In this document: piece after piece, positions 47,760 through 60,862 of the stretch | Layout of the letters: the number at the start of each line of letters is the position of its first letter | Numbering within the stretch: the stretch's first letter is position 1 | Assembly: GCA_900239685.1 (NCBI GenBank) | Contig: OENT01000189.1 | Location: 63,371 to 127,370 of the forward strand | Direction: 5' to 3' | Source of the DNA: Rotaria macrura | Taxonomy: Eukaryota > Rotifera > Eurotatoria > Philodinida > Philodinidae | DNA: 64,000 nucleotides | The notes under the pieces: model-generated | Seen by the model: only the letters and a program-made list of their open reading frames with translations | Database searches by the model: none | Told to the model about the DNA's origin: nothing | Position numbers and translations under genes: made by a program

Positions 47760-49505
47760 TTATGATGTGCGTTTGACGAGTTTTACGTAGACACTTTTAG
47801 GATGAAGAATAAATGATGTATCTTTGAGCTCGAATTTTTCTTCCATTAAATCACCGGGATGAATAGAATATCGTCTAAGTAGACGAGCAAGAAACATTTT
47901 GATTTCCATCAAAGCAAATCGCTTTCCTATGCAATTACGTGGACCGAGACCAAATGGCATATAAGCAGCTGAATGTCTTGGTGATGAGTGTCGTTCAGGA
48001 AGAAATTTATTTGGATCTTCAGGACCCCATAAATCAGGATCGTAGTGAACACTCAAAATATCTGGTTGAATTATACTTCCTTAAAAAGCGTGTAAAAATA
48101 TAAATAAACGAAATATTTCATAGACCGATCTTACCCTCATCAATCGTATGACCACAAACGTTCGTGCTCTTATTACATTCTCTCGATGTAGCTGAAGGTG
48201 CAGGAGGAAACATTCGTAAAACTTCACGAATGAACCAATCAAGATAGATCATATCATGCACTTGATCGTATTCATTCTTGTTCTCATCATAACTATCTAC
48301 TTCTTTTTGAAGTTTTTTTTGTACAAGCGGTTCTTTTGCCAGAACATATGAAGAAAAAGCAAGTGTTGTCGCTGTTGTTTCATAACCAGCAATCATAAGT
48401 GAGAGCATATTATGGCATACCTCGTCATAATGAATATATTTCGACATGACAGCAGTATCTGTATGATCCTAAAATGTTCCATAGTTGGTTTGTTTTTTCG
48501 TTACAAAATAAAAAGACAAATAGATTAACCGTGACTTCATCTCGCGTAGCAACATCGAGCATCAATTGTAGAAGATCGACTCGTCGTTGTTTACCACTTT
48601 CATTGCTAGACAAAGATGAACGTGCATCGATTAAATAATTTAGACGATTCATGAGCCAAAATCGAGGTATCTCTTGAATATTTCCTGTGACTTTGTTTGC
48701 AAAACGTCCGAGTAATACTAGTCCAAAGATAACATAGCCGAGGCATGGAATAAGCCAGGGCATCAATTGACTCAATCGAACTAATGTATTCTTGTCGAAG
48801 TTGTAAGCTACGGTTGCCTCGGCTTGCTTAAAATATTCATTATCAATATCGTTCTGTATGTCTGTATCGACACCGAATACACAATGGCCTTTTCCGAAAT
48901 TTAAATAGGAATGAAGTTAAAGACGATTTCTGTAGAACCCTATTTCACTCACATAGCACGTCCATCGTTAATCGTTTGTAGAGCATGTAAATATCTACTT
49001 GCTCTTCGTGTTCACTATATTCTTCTACTTTGTTCATTAACGAATCAACACATTCATGAACCATCGGTGCCATTAATTTGAGTTTCGCTGACGTAAATGC
49101 TGGATTAATAACTTGCCGTTGACGATGCCATGTCGCTCCAATAGAACTGAATAGGCTGTGCTTGTTTTTGCTTCCTTCTCGAAGAATAAAAGGCAGATTT
49201 CGTGAATGAAACGATGAAAATTGTTTCGAAAATACTTCTTGGAGAAAATCAGCGTCGGAAACAATGTATACTGGCCGAGTGCCTTCGTATAAACCATAGA
49301 TCGAGCCAAACTGACGGGTCCATGTTTGCCATTGATGAGTTTTCAGACTAGCTGACCATATAGTTTTAAAATGACCGAAGAAAAAGTGAAACGGAGGAGA
49401 AGGAATGCTTCGTTGTTCGAAATAAGAATAGCGACGTTTAAGCGTCCATAAATACACGATCAGCAATGTTAACAAACAGACCACAAGTGTAGCAAACACG
49501 AGCAT
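47760..49505 (-). CDS. Cytochrome P450 monooxygenase, four exons
   Basis: A membrane-bound heme monooxygenase of the endoplasmic reticulum, closest in character to the CYP3/CYP4-type animal families. Minus-strand exons 49505-48953, 48888-48530, 48468-48135 and 48079-47760 join with consistent phases to 521 residues, the usual P450 length. The N-terminus (MLVFATLVVCLLTLLIVYLW) is a signal anchor, followed by basic RR and a Pro hinge (SIPSPP). The C-helix WHRQRQVINPAF is present. The I-helix oxygen-binding motif is AGYETTAT (from about residue 331), the K-helix ExxR is E386-x-x-R389 (REVLR), the PERF-like motif is FLPERH, and the heme loop is FGLGPRNCIGKR with Cys465. All essential residues are intact. 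The open frame extends upstream without an ATG to a TAA, so the ATG at 49505 is the likely start. Substrate cannot be inferred. Confidence 0.94.
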
Positions 49506-51277
49506 TCTTTGAGATAAACAACAAATGGACAAGAAACGTTTCGTTCGACGCTTGTTTTTATATTTGGAATTTTTATCAGTTGTTTTTATCACAGTTTATG
49601 ATTGTACCTTTTCTTGTTCTTGTTTACTTGTAATAGTTACGAGCAATACCTTGATGAATATTCTAATGGTAACACTTTATCACAGGATGCAAAATTTCGA
49701 TGATAAGAATGCAATCACACAAAAAAACAATATGTCAATGAAAAACAAAAAACGAAAATAAGAAGAACGTAATATATTTTAATCAGAACGAAGAGGAATA
49801 GAGGCTTTTTTTTTCTATCTTGCTAAAATAAGACTGAATGCCTTGAAGCCTGCTGAGACATCATCTAGGTCATGTATACAACTATAGAGCGAGAACTTAG
49901 CACAAATCGTGACACCTGTGGTTACAGCATGAAAAACAAGTGTTCGAGGCAGGCACAACGTGTAAGAGGAAGAAAGAAAGAAGCGAAAACAAACTAAAGG
50001 AGAAAAACAAGAAAACAAAAACAATAAAAAACAAATCACGAGTATCTAAAAAGAACAAAAAACATAGGTGAAAATATAGTCAGGAAATGAGTCGGAATTG
50101 AATCCGTGGCACTAGAACACATCAGCAAGTGAGCAGCAGTGTACCTGTATGATGATCTTAAGGATTAAGACTGAATATCACACGTTGAGTCAATACTTTC
50201 TCAGTAAAGGGTATAGATATGGTGGCAGAGTCATGAGCAAGGATGCTCAATACAGGAAATGAAGTAAATAGAAGAGTTCAATGGTGAATGGAAAACTAGT
50301 GGATAGGATTTTATATATTCAAATAGCAATCCCCAATCATAGCGAATATGTACTACTTGTTAGTAAGGTCGAAGAGCAAATAGCATAGAGAAAAATATCT
50401 TAAATCGTATTATTGTACAATATGTGCCGAAACCTATTGTAACACGCTAGGACTATGAGTATAACTAATTTATGATACTATTTTTATGTACTTAGATTAT
50501 GTCCAATTTCAGAAAAAATGACTAGACAGACACGGTATATATCTCTCATGTCTTTTCAGTCGAGAAGAATATCAAATGATAGACTATGTCGACAGCCAAT
50601 CAGATACTATGAGACTGTCATAAGATAGTGACAACGAAATAAATAATACATGACTAGTTGAATATTGACAGTGTTAGATTAATTATTAGTATTTTCCTCT
50701 CATATCTATCACAGATTGAAGAACCAAACAACATCGATTCATTGAAATGTCCATGAACTTATACTCGACGAAGAATGTGCATGCAGGTGAATGGATATGA
50801 ATGTGACGTTTCTCACCGAACATATTCAAATGCTAGTGCATGCTTTGACAAATAAAACAAAATTGTTATTTTTGTTGTACTGAACTAAAAACAAGAAATT
50901 AATATCGTGTGTGAAAAATAGTGGTAAGTTATATTTGTAATTCGTATCTTTTGCACCCTTTCGTGAAATGGAGAAATTTTAGTAGAATTTCGAATGATCG
51001 TAGTTCTGAACAAGTTTTTATTTTAGACATCACTTCTTCAAATGATTCTGGCATATGCAAATCCACACTTATCTGATTATCGTTTTTATTTTTCGAAAAT
51101 GATACTTCGTAGGGAATTTAACGTTGTTAGCATGGAATTCTGATTCGGATTATTTGTTATCAATGCATTCCGTAACAATCATTGTTTTCATACGAGATGG
51201 ATGAGACACATAACAGGTGAGGAAAAAAAGAGTAATGATTAGTAGTAAATTATAGCCAAAGATAGAATTATGATGAT

Positions 51278-51357
51278 CCCATGTAAAAAAAATAATCAAA
51301 AAATCGATTTTTTGAATATTCAAACTGATTTTTTTTACATCTTTTTTTTCACATGGG
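51278..51357. mobile_element. 80-bp palindromic MITE with CCCATGTAAAA end
   Basis: CCCATGTAAAAAAAAT starts the element and TTTTTTTTCACATGGG ends it, with an AAATCGATTTTTTGA core. The CCCATGTAAAA tip is identical to that of the 1.49-kb element at 40712, suggesting a minimal derivative of the same family. The flanking bases are AT-containing but no clear TA duplication is seen. Confidence 0.55.
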
Positions 51358-51471
51358 ATGTGTGTACAATCACGTAGAGCAATAGCAAGAGTGTATTAAG
51401 AGCGTCATATATCTGTAGACTATAAAAGTCGCTAGCAGAATCTTAATACCGACGTTTGAGTAACAGATATA

Positions 51472-52609
51472 CATGGGGCACTAGGAAAGTTTTTTCGCCC
51501 GGTTCTTTTAAAAGCCTTAGTGCAGGTTCAAGTATTCTGTTATAATGCTTAGACATATTTAGGATTGTATGCAAAATTTCAGACTTCTAAGTCTTGTACT
51601 TTGTTGTAGCCGATCATTACTTTTACGCTAGGTCACACAGTCTGCTCACGGATGACCCATCTTGTATGAGAGAACTTTGAGTCTCATATTTTGATTCCAA
51701 AATTCCTTGTATTAGTAAAACAAAATATGCTAAAATATGCAGCATGAAAAGCTCTATAATTTACGCAGGATAATTAGTTTCACAGTTGCATTTTTGTGTT
51801 AAAAATGCCACAAAGTTGTGAGCAATCAAATTTGGATGTTGCAAAAAACAATGTTTTTTTGATTAAAGATTAATTCGCTTCTTTCTTATCTTATCTTGCT
51901 TTACCTGTTACTTCATATGAAACAAAAAGCAAAACATGCCACAGTGTGCAGCATGAAAAGCTCTTCAATTTGCATAAAATACCATATATTACAGATGCAT
52001 TTATTTGTTTCGAAAATTGACAAAATTCTGAACGATCAAATTTTGACCTTGCAAAAGAATGTTCTTTTTCGTATGCGACGAACACGCTTTTTTCTTATTC
52101 AGCATCTAATATGTTGTGTTTCAAAAAGACCAAATACACCACAGGGTGCAGCGTGAAAAACTACAAACTACAAACAGCAGTTTAGTTTAACTATATTCTT
52201 TTGCTTTTTTGGAAAAAAGCAAAATTGTCTGAACTAATTTTCGCCGAGTCCAGAATTGGTCCCTCAGAATACTGTATATTTCGAAGCAAAAAATGCACAA
52301 TCAACATAAGCTTTACATTGTAGATTGTACAGCTTCTGGTATAGTTTATTTTTAAATAAAATTTTGTTAGGGATCAAACTATGAAATGAAAAGTTCCTCG
52401 ATTGTTTTATAAGTCACTCGTTATGTTGCTTCTAGAAGATGCCATGTTATTCACGTAAAAGAAATGATCGACTACAAAAAAGTACAAGACTTAGAAGTCT
52501 GAAATTTTGCACACAATCCTAAATATGTCTATGCATTATAACAGTATAATTGAACCCAAACTGAGGCTTTAAGAAGAATCGGGCGAAAAAACTATTGTAG
52601 TGCCCTATG
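51472..52609. mobile_element. 1.14-kb TIR element with about 140-bp inverted ends and internal 205-bp tandem repeats
   Basis: Ends are CATGGGGCACTAGGAAAG and, complemented, CATAGGGCACTACAATAG, flanked by TA (51470-51471 and 52610-52611). The inverted similarity extends about 140 bases (51472-51615 against 52465-52609). The interior has about 2.5 tandem units of 200-210 bp, marked by TGCAGCATGAAAAGCTCT near 51738 and 51947 and a variant near 52147. TA targets suggest a Tc1/mariner-type mobilising transposase. There is no transposase frame. Confidence 0.75.
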
Positions 52610-54763
52610 TAGTTCTTCGGAGAGAACCGCCTCGCAATAGACATGAAAACAATTCATGAAAAACAAGTTTTATAGCATGTTTACTCCAAAGATATTTTCG
52701 ACATGTTGTTTTTCAGAATTCTCACGTTTTATATCGTAGGGTTGAGAGTCGACTACAGAGCAAAGATTGTCATTATAATGAACATTGTCCATCGTGGTCA
52801 AAGATCAGTACATTCAGTGATAGCAATTTTAGAAACTCGAAATTAGTTGAGTTGAGAAATTAATCATCGAAGTGATACGTGTACATCTCTTGTCTATTTT
52901 TAGAATGAATAAATACACGACTGATGCATTTTGTGTTTTGATTTGTACCTATATGAAGATTACAGTGAAATCTGGCAAAGTAAGATTAACTCATAGTTGA
53001 AAATAATGCAAAGAATGATGTAAAACGTAAATAGGTTTATGTTTCAATATAGATGATCAAAAATATTTAAATCATAGAATATTTTGCTAATAAGAAGACA
53101 AACAATTGCACAATGAATGCTGAAATTGCACTGTTATTAGTCGCCATATGAAAAGTTAGAATCAATCGTTGGTCTTTCCTATCTCATTGACGTTTATGCG
53201 CAAAGAAATTCGTTGTGCTACAATAGTGATAGATGTTTGTTAGAGAACTAAGTTTTTGCTGTTCGTGTATTTTGTTCAGTCTTAATCTTAGATTTAGAAT
53301 AGTTCATAGAGATAGGAGAATCATGAATGAATTTTGACTGATTTAAATAATGCAGAATAGATGTTTCGATGAATGGACTTCGTTTCCTTCTTATGACATA
53401 TAATCAGCCTCGCTTGTAGATACATCAATGAGTCATTACAATGAGAAATGAAATAAGAAACTTGTTCATGATATACAGGTACAATTTAATGGCTCGCTAC
53501 AAAACAGATGAAATGCAAACATGAAAAGAAGTGTTCCATAGAACATCTGATGATTGAAAGAAATAGTATCGAATAGTTTCATTCATGTGGTTAAATGTTT
53601 AAGCCGTACGAATAATGTTACGTAACTTCGCGACTAATTACTGACAAGTGAAACACAGGATTCGTATAATAGAAAATAAAAGAAAAAAGAATTATGGCAA
53701 AACAGTGTCGGTCCAATAGGAAGCATAACTCTCATTTAAATTCAATTGCACGATGCTCAGATGACAGAAGACAAAATCTACCTGAACAGTCTTGCCATTG
53801 ACGAAAGAAATACTTTATTCTCAAATGACATGTTAAATTCCGATAGACACAACGTCAACTTACCTGATTTTGATATTTAATATCTGGTCGTAAAATCGAT
53901 ATTTGTATGAAGGAAATTATATATACACACATTCTTCACTCAATTATACTTTAATGAAAGATATTCGCAAGTGTAGTTGCTTGGTTACATTGAATTCTTG
54001 AAACATCAATATTTACTCATCAAAGACACATTCCTAGCTCAAGCTTTGGCTGTCACTTTTATTGTCATCTATGTTATTGTCGTAATCAATCACATCCATT
54101 CATATCAAAGTCATCCAACAGATCTTTATGGTCGATTGAACTACAATATACTCAATCACTTTATAAACAACTACTAGTCGATTTTTAGCAGAAGAAAACT
54201 TCATATCATACATCATTCCACATTTATCTCTTCCCTATTTTAAAAATCAAGAAGAAAAGGACACCATTCGAATTGATGCGTTGACCAATATTCGAAGTAT
54301 TACATTGTACTGATAGACGCAAAAAAACATTTCAAATGAGATATACTGACGCATATCAATCAATCAATGTATAGATTATTAATACTCATCAAAAGAAACA
54401 GTTGAGAACAACATTTTAGACAAATTTAACTATAATTAATTGAAGAATAACAACCATGCGAATGATCGATTTTTATACACGTCATTCAAATGTACCAATT
54501 TCTGAAGTGAGAGATGCAACAACTTTTGCACAAGGGCCAGTTTGCATCGTTTTTGATTGTTTACTGTATGTTCAGTGATGAAATATCGTTTCAACTGTAC
54601 TATCCAATCACATTCTGTGTGAACATTAGATGATCTTGTTTTAGGAACTTGAATTTTTTTTTGCATGTCGATGTTCTTTCTTTTTTTTTATTCGTACATG
54701 AACGACATTTATTGATAACTAGTGCTTTTTCATATAGTTGCACATAAACAAAACTTTACACTA

Positions 54764-56212
54764 CTATTGTGAATCAGTCGTTTTTATCATTTGTAAAGGT
54801 GTTGGTGGACTCGATGAATCTTCCATGTTTGTCAATGTTAGAGTCTTTTTTCTTCGTGATTCATGAATAAGTAACAATTGTTTAATATCATGTACAGTTG
54901 TCGATTTAGTTAATTTTTGATTTGATAATTGACGGGATATACTTGAAGAATGTGATGTGGAATTGAGCGATAAATTATTCAAACGATGTTCTTCATCATG
55001 ATCATCATAAACAGTTGAACGTACAAACCAAGGTGGTAATGGTTTTGGTTCATATGGTACTTTTTTACTGGCTAATTTCATCTTTGCTGATACTGGCTGT
55101 TTTGCAGCCTCATCTGTTGATTGAATTGTTTTCGTTGATTTTTTTCCTGGTTTACCAGGACCACGTGATGATGATATAATAGAATCTGTTGTGTTACTTG
55201 TTTCGTCGACATCCATCTGTGAATAATGATCATCATCATCTTTTTCAATAATAATTTGTATATCATGATTAATTGCTGATGTGCGATCAAATACATTGGA
55301 TGCATGTGAACGATGTGTATTTGATACCGGTGCTTCTTGCTTTATATTATTATTTGTTAATATAGAATTTCTATTCTGTTGAAGTGAATCTGGATCCGAT
55401 GGATTTCTCTTTTGTTGAGCATTATTCATAATGTGATCAATTTTTTCAAGTATGTGAAATAAGGGTTTCATTTGTTCATTGAATAAACTCATATTAATTA
55501 TTTGTCTATTTGTTGTATCTTTTGTTTCAAGATCATCCTGTACTTTACCACCACATATGGAACATATAAATAAATCCTGAACATCATCGTAGAGTTTATT
55601 AACATCTAATTCAGTATATTCTTTTGAACACCCTTCACATTTATAGTTTGATTTTTTGTATGTTTGTTGTTTTTCTAAATTTTCTACGTTTTGTTGCATA
55701 TTTATTATGCGATATTTAACAACATTTATAAATGTTGTCGTATCAATTTGATAGTAATATTGATCTCGATTGCGTGGACCAGTTGTAGTATCATCAGATT
55801 CAAGACGATGATCTTCGATTATGAATTTATCTTTTTTTAATTCTTCTATAGATGAACGAAGTATTTTCGTATCTAAACACAGAAGATCAGCTAAATCTTG
55901 ATGTTTTATTCGTTCATGATGATAAATATATTGAATAATAATAGATTTTTGATTATCATAAAATGTATGCATGATAAAATGTATCAATGCTTTGAGAATA
56001 GCTCGTGGATCGTTGACATCATAGGTTGGAAGAGGAATTTCAGTGGATGAATTTGTTGTTGCTGTTACTGTTGAATTGTTAGTTGTAGGATTCGATTGTG
56101 GATTAGGTCGTGTTGATTGAGGAAGAGAAGGATTAAGATTCGTAAATGAACCACCACCAGCTGAAATCGACGACATGTCGTTTTTAATTGTATTTAAATC
56201 GGCAAAGACCAT
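54764..56212 (-). CDS. GTF2E1: Transcription initiation factor IIE subunit alpha, single exon
   Basis: TFIIE-alpha recruits and stimulates TFIIH at RNA polymerase II promoters. The frame encodes 482 residues from ATG 56210-56212; human TFIIE-alpha is about 439. After a disordered Ser/Asn/Thr N-terminus, residues about 58-160 form the winged-helix domain (RAILKALIHFIMHTFYDNQK ... HQDLADLLCLDTKILRSSIEEL), including the basic DQYYYQID segment. The zinc ribbon follows: CEGC, 21 residues, then CSIC. Past it come NMSLFNEQMKPLFHILEKID, a long Ser/Asn/Asp-rich linker with an acidic stretch (EKDDDDHYSQMDVDE), and a C-terminus containing PPWFVRSTVYDD, as seen in metazoan TFIIE-alpha. All four zinc-binding Cys are present. 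It is intronless. Confidence 0.93.
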   Translation of the reverse strand: MVFADLNTIKNDMSSISAGGGSFTNLNPSLPQSTRPNPQSNPTTNNSTVTATTNSSTEIPLPTYDVNDPRAILKALIHFIMHTFYDNQKSIIIQYIYHHERIKHQDLADLLCLDTKILRSSIEELKKDKFIIEDHRLESDDTTTGPRNRDQYYYQIDTTTFINVVKYRIINMQQNVENLEKQQTYKKSNYKCEGCSKEYTELDVNKLYDDVQDLFICSICGGKVQDDLETKDTTNRQIINMSLFNEQMKPLFHILEKIDHIMNNAQQKRNPSDPDSLQQNRNSILTNNNIKQEAPVSNTHRSHASNVFDRTSAINHDIQIIIEKDDDDHYSQMDVDETSNTTDSIISSSRGPGKPGKKSTKTIQSTDEAAKQPVSAKMKLASKKVPYEPKPLPPWFVRSTVYDDHDEEHRLNNLSLNSTSHSSSISRQLSNQKLTKSTTVHDIKQLLLIHESRRKKTLTLTNMEDSSSPPTPLQMIKTTDSQ

Positions 56213-59200
56213 AATCAAAGAGAAATACAGGTGAATCTATGATAGACAAAACGACATATTCATATATGTTATTCGTATTCATTTTCAATTCGATAAAGTG
56301 TCAGAGCTCAACTAAATATTTACAAAGTTGAAAGGTTAAAAATTATTATCGGTAACATTTCTTTCTTTTAGCTAACTGTGTAACTACATCATTTCAAGTC
56401 ATGAGAATAGATCGTATAATCGACGAAAAACCTATCATTGATAACTACACTTTTTCACACGATCAATAGTCCATTTTCAGAAAGAGAATTCAAATTTAAA
56501 GATAAAATTATGGCCCGTATTATGATTGTTGTAATCAAGGTATGACAATATGTTTCGGTCAATTAGTCAGTCTGCTGAAATTCAAATTCATTTCTTGAAA
56601 GCATCAACTTGATCAAAATATGATAAATACATATGTGCTACATCTATGACGACTACTGTCTCAAAATATGAGTTTCAATACACGAAATATCCAACTAATA
56701 AGTTTCAACTTGGAAAAATTATCAAGTCAATACTAACAAACTATGTGTTGCATGGAAGAACAGGATACTTTCTATGTTCGTTTCAATTCGAACTGTAAAT
56801 CCCTGTCTCTTTAAAACAATTTCTAGAATTCTGCCTTTGATAGTTCTTACTGAACATCCTTCTTTCCTTATTCTCCATCGACTATTCCAAAGTGAGTAGT
56901 GTGTTTTTCACTGACGATTTTTTAATATTCCATTTATTTCGAAATTTACTCCCAACAAACTTTAAACAAACAAAAGTATTCTCAATGGTTGCCAGACCTT
57001 TAGGAATACAACATTGATTATGGATGAGAAGTACCGATTTTTTTCCCAACTCTTGTGGTGGACTTATCAAGTGATAAAGCGGAAAAAAAAACATTTGAGA
57101 AAAACAGTATCCCATAAGTATGTTCATATTTTTCTTCTTAGAGTTTATGTTTCGTTTATGTCGACGGAACGTCTAATGTTTGTATTTTCAAGTAACCTTT
57201 CGATTTTTACATGTCCAACATGCCACAGAACGTAAAGCATATCGAAATTTTAAATATAAAAAAAATGTTGGTTTTCTCATGTCAAATTTATATGACGAAA
57301 AATTGTGAATATAAACAGAATAGTATTGAAATTAGTATATATAAAAATCCTCGATCGAAACACTATGTATTACAAACGAGAAAATAGTCACAAAAACCCG
57401 ATAGTGTTGAAGAAAGTTTATAATTGTCCTACAAAATGTTTAGATCAATACGAACGATGAATCTATGACGAAAAGTGCACTCGTTTCATGTACATTAGTT
57501 AGACTTTTCGATTTATGGCCAATTTTATTTTTGAATACTAGTATGTTTTCATCAAAACACAAAATCTAGCGAGGAAGAATAAACTCATTATAACTTATAG
57601 AAAGTCAAGAGAAAACATTAGAAATTATAAAACAAGGATTTCATATCACAGATATTCGTCAAACATACAATTAAAACTAAATCCGTGTTTTATGATGATT
57701 TGTTTTTATTTTCCATAATTCTCAATGTTTTTAGTAATCACTCTTAATTTCTATTGATTTCTCATCATGCCGAAGCATTTCCAATGATTCATGATGTTAT
57801 CCCAAAGACAATTAAAAATTGATTTCCGGTAATAGAAATCAATGTTTTTCTCTTTCATGTAGACCTAATATGAAAGGGAGCATCGCTCGATAGTCCTACA
57901 TAGAATTTCGTAAGAATTTTTCATGTCATTTCAAAAAAAGAAACTTTGTATGTCAGCATTCATTAAACTTCTCTTTCTGCTCTAGCAAAATTTTAAGTAG
58001 AGTACATGTTAAAAGATGAATTTGCTTCAATAAATATGCCCATAACACTTTGATTCTATACATCGTTGATCGACTCAATGTACCGTTCTAGTACTTAAGA
58101 AAATAAACATGTGAAAAATAATTACATAAGGATATGTCTAACTACTTAAGCCTAAAAATCAGAAAGAGACAGCTTCGCAAAAGAAGAGGTCATAAACTGG
58201 CGACCGCATGATTTCACAATCAAATATGAACACATCAATCGATATAAACTTATAGACTTTATATCTTCTCTGGAAATGATTTGCAACGTGAAATCTAAAA
58301 ATTTCTCTTCGGAAGACGAAATGTTTCAAATTAGGCACAAAGTGTTTTCGTAGAATTGTTTTTCTTCAATATTGATAGCATTTCTATGTATCTACCAAAT
58401 AACCAACCCAAGAACATTTGATAAACAGTACTGACTATCATAAAAATAGGAAATGTACTACGAAAATTCAAAAATATGACAGTTCATTTGAAAACAACTT
58501 CAACTAGAAGTGATTACGTGATGAAGATTTTTAATGTATGTGACAATTATTAAAAAATAGGCATCTTTTAAAAAGTTAATTATTCATATTGTAGCGTGAG
58601 TTAAAATAATCGCTTATAAATGGAACAGTATGGTTCACCTTGAAGAAAAAATTGGAAAAGTTCAGATGACCTAAAAATGTACTTTACATATGAACACTAC
58701 TGAAAAGATTTCAATAGTGGTTAAAACAGTTAGCTATCTTTTATTAATGACTGTATTTAAATAGCTACATACGTCTATATGCATGTTGCATAAAGGGAAC
58801 AATCACACAAGGGAATATTAAAAAAGGTGACTAAGAGCAAAAGGGAAATATTCACAAAGAACAGAAAGAAAAAGAAAGAAAGAGAGAGCATGTTCGAAAT
58901 CTATTGAAATTTGTGCAGTTGGGCAATGCTCGTTCGTTTTATCACTTGGAATTTATTCCCTTTTTATTCGTGACTAAGTCTGACAAATATAAGTTTAATG
59001 ACATCAGTTGGCTTGGTAAAAACCAACGACTTCTTATGTTGGAGAAATTCCGACAGTATTGATAAGGAAAAAGAAAATAATTCACATTAGAAAGATGTGG
59101 CTTTCTCATATTTGAAACGGGATTTTATTTGTCTGAGTTCTGACAAGCTATCATTAGCGTATAAATACAATCCTGACCACTGAACCGAGTGCCCAAATAT

Positions 59201-60862
59201 GTATAGATGCAACTGTTTTATGTCAAGAGTATGTTGAAATTTTTCTGTCGATTGAAAAAGTAGTCTTGTGGAAAGCATGATACAACGAAGAGTATAACTA
59301 TTTTAGTTAGTTCGACTTCTAAAAGACATTTCTTCAACCTTTATAAAACAATTGTAAACGTTGTCAATAACAAAGCAAACGAACAAATACCGAATCAACG
59401 ATCAGACTCCTTCACTAATTCAAACTTTTCAGTTTTTTATTTAACATGGATTTTCTCACACTTACGAATCCATGTTCTTCTAATCTCTTCTCATTTATTT
59501 AGACTGAATCTATTCCCATGAAAGTAACACTAATAAAAAAAACGGGTATTTTCTCATACAACATCTATGTGTGTAACATATACAAACTGTACTGTTTTGA
59601 ACGTAAATTACATATTATAAACTGACTTTTAAAATTTTTATTAAGCAGTAAAGTACAGATCATACTCTTTGTCAGTATTATATTTTTATCCGAACAAATA
59701 CTATGTTCAAAAAGCAAGCATTACTTTTCTTACTATTAATCTACAAACAAAAAGAAACGTCCGTCAGAGTACGATACGTAAATAATAACCTGTCTAGTTT
59801 TCTTATAGACACGATGGAAAACTCTTCTTCAGTGCTCTATCTAAAAAATATTCATTTCGTGTTGTGAAATGAATCTGAATCACTTTATCATAGTCAACAA
59901 TAGTATACAAAGAAGTCTTCAATAACAAGTAATATAATCGTACTCAGTCTGAAAATAACGTAGAAGGATTGATATAATGACGCAGTGGAGGTTTTTGTTT
60001 GATCAAACATTGAAAAATTTTATGTTAATAATAGTTTGATTCCAAAATCATGATGCAAGTTACACACTGATAATCGATGTAAATAGGTGAACAATATGGT
60101 GATTTTATTTGTATTTTTCAATCTACAAATATACGTTAGAAAATTGATTCACATCCACATAGTATACAAGGAAAAGTTTGTTTCTTTCGGGTTTGATGAA
60201 AATCACAATAGGAAGTCTTAACTGTAGTGGTCAGAAAACATCTTTAGATACTATTTCATCGATTTTCATCATCAGTTTGCACAGTGTCACACCAACGTAT
60301 GACAACAGGGCAAGTTAAACTCCGTTTATATATTTAACTGCAGACAATAGATAGTATTACAATCAATTGAATGTAACACGTTGATTGTAGCGTAAGAACT
60401 AGTTTTACTGATTTCCCATTAATTTTAGTTTTTCCATAAGAAACTATTTTTTATCGTGAAAAATCAAAATAACTGGATGAATGAATAATTTTAAAGTTCA
60501 TATGGATGTCACTACTATCAACTATTTCGTCGAACAACAAAGGATACTTGGCAATTTGTCGTCTTCCATCATTCATTTCAAATGAATGGTTATCAAAATT
60601 TATTCCTTCTTGTTCTTGTTGTCATATTATTAATAGAACGATTTGAAAAAAAAAAGGAATTTTGTTTTTAGAATTACGTAAAAAATCGTCAACTGACGAG
60701 TCATCTTTCTCAAAGTGTGTGTACGTGTATTCAACGTCATATTTTTTCTCGCAATCCAATTTAACTAAAACTTAGGTGTTACTGTGTGTGTGTGTGTGTG
60801 TGAGTGAGCGCACATATTTGGTGAAGAGTTCAGATTTATTTTCTCGTTTTAATCTATTGATT
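56213..60862. other. 4.6-kb intergenic region, nothing recognised
   Basis: AT-rich sequence with only short frames lacking recognisable features (such as 57014-57235 and 59087-59278). A TG microsatellite lies at about 60782-60800, just upstream of the ataxin-2 start. I see no inverted-repeat element of the kind found elsewhere in the window. Confidence 0.5.

Larger units (their letters stand above)
49506..54763. other. Gene-poor stretch between P450 and TFIIE-alpha
   Basis: Mostly AT-rich DNA. It holds an 80-bp palindrome (51278-51357) and a 1.14-kb TIR element (51472-52609). A frame at 53977-54177 contains a hydrophobic helix but lacks an ATG; one at 54436-54666 (-) is downstream of TFIIE-alpha and featureless. 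A minus-strand AATAAA at 54708-54713 fits the TFIIE-alpha poly(A) signal. Confidence 0.5.

Noticed and set aside
49506-49592. N-terminal extension of the P450 by 29 codons
   Set aside because: The extension would need a GTG start and is preceded by a stop. The ATG at 49505 gives the usual P450 length with a signal anchor at residue 1.
53977-54177. Possible small membrane protein with a helix FLAQALAVTFIVIYVIVV
   Set aside because: The frame has no ATG, a stop lies just upstream, and I found no splice sites that would join it to a start. Chance hydrophobic frame or an old exon.
54436-54666. 76-codon minus-strand frame downstream of TFIIE-alpha
   Set aside because: No domain and no repeat of motif. 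It lies beyond the likely TFIIE-alpha poly(A) signal, so it is best seen as chance.
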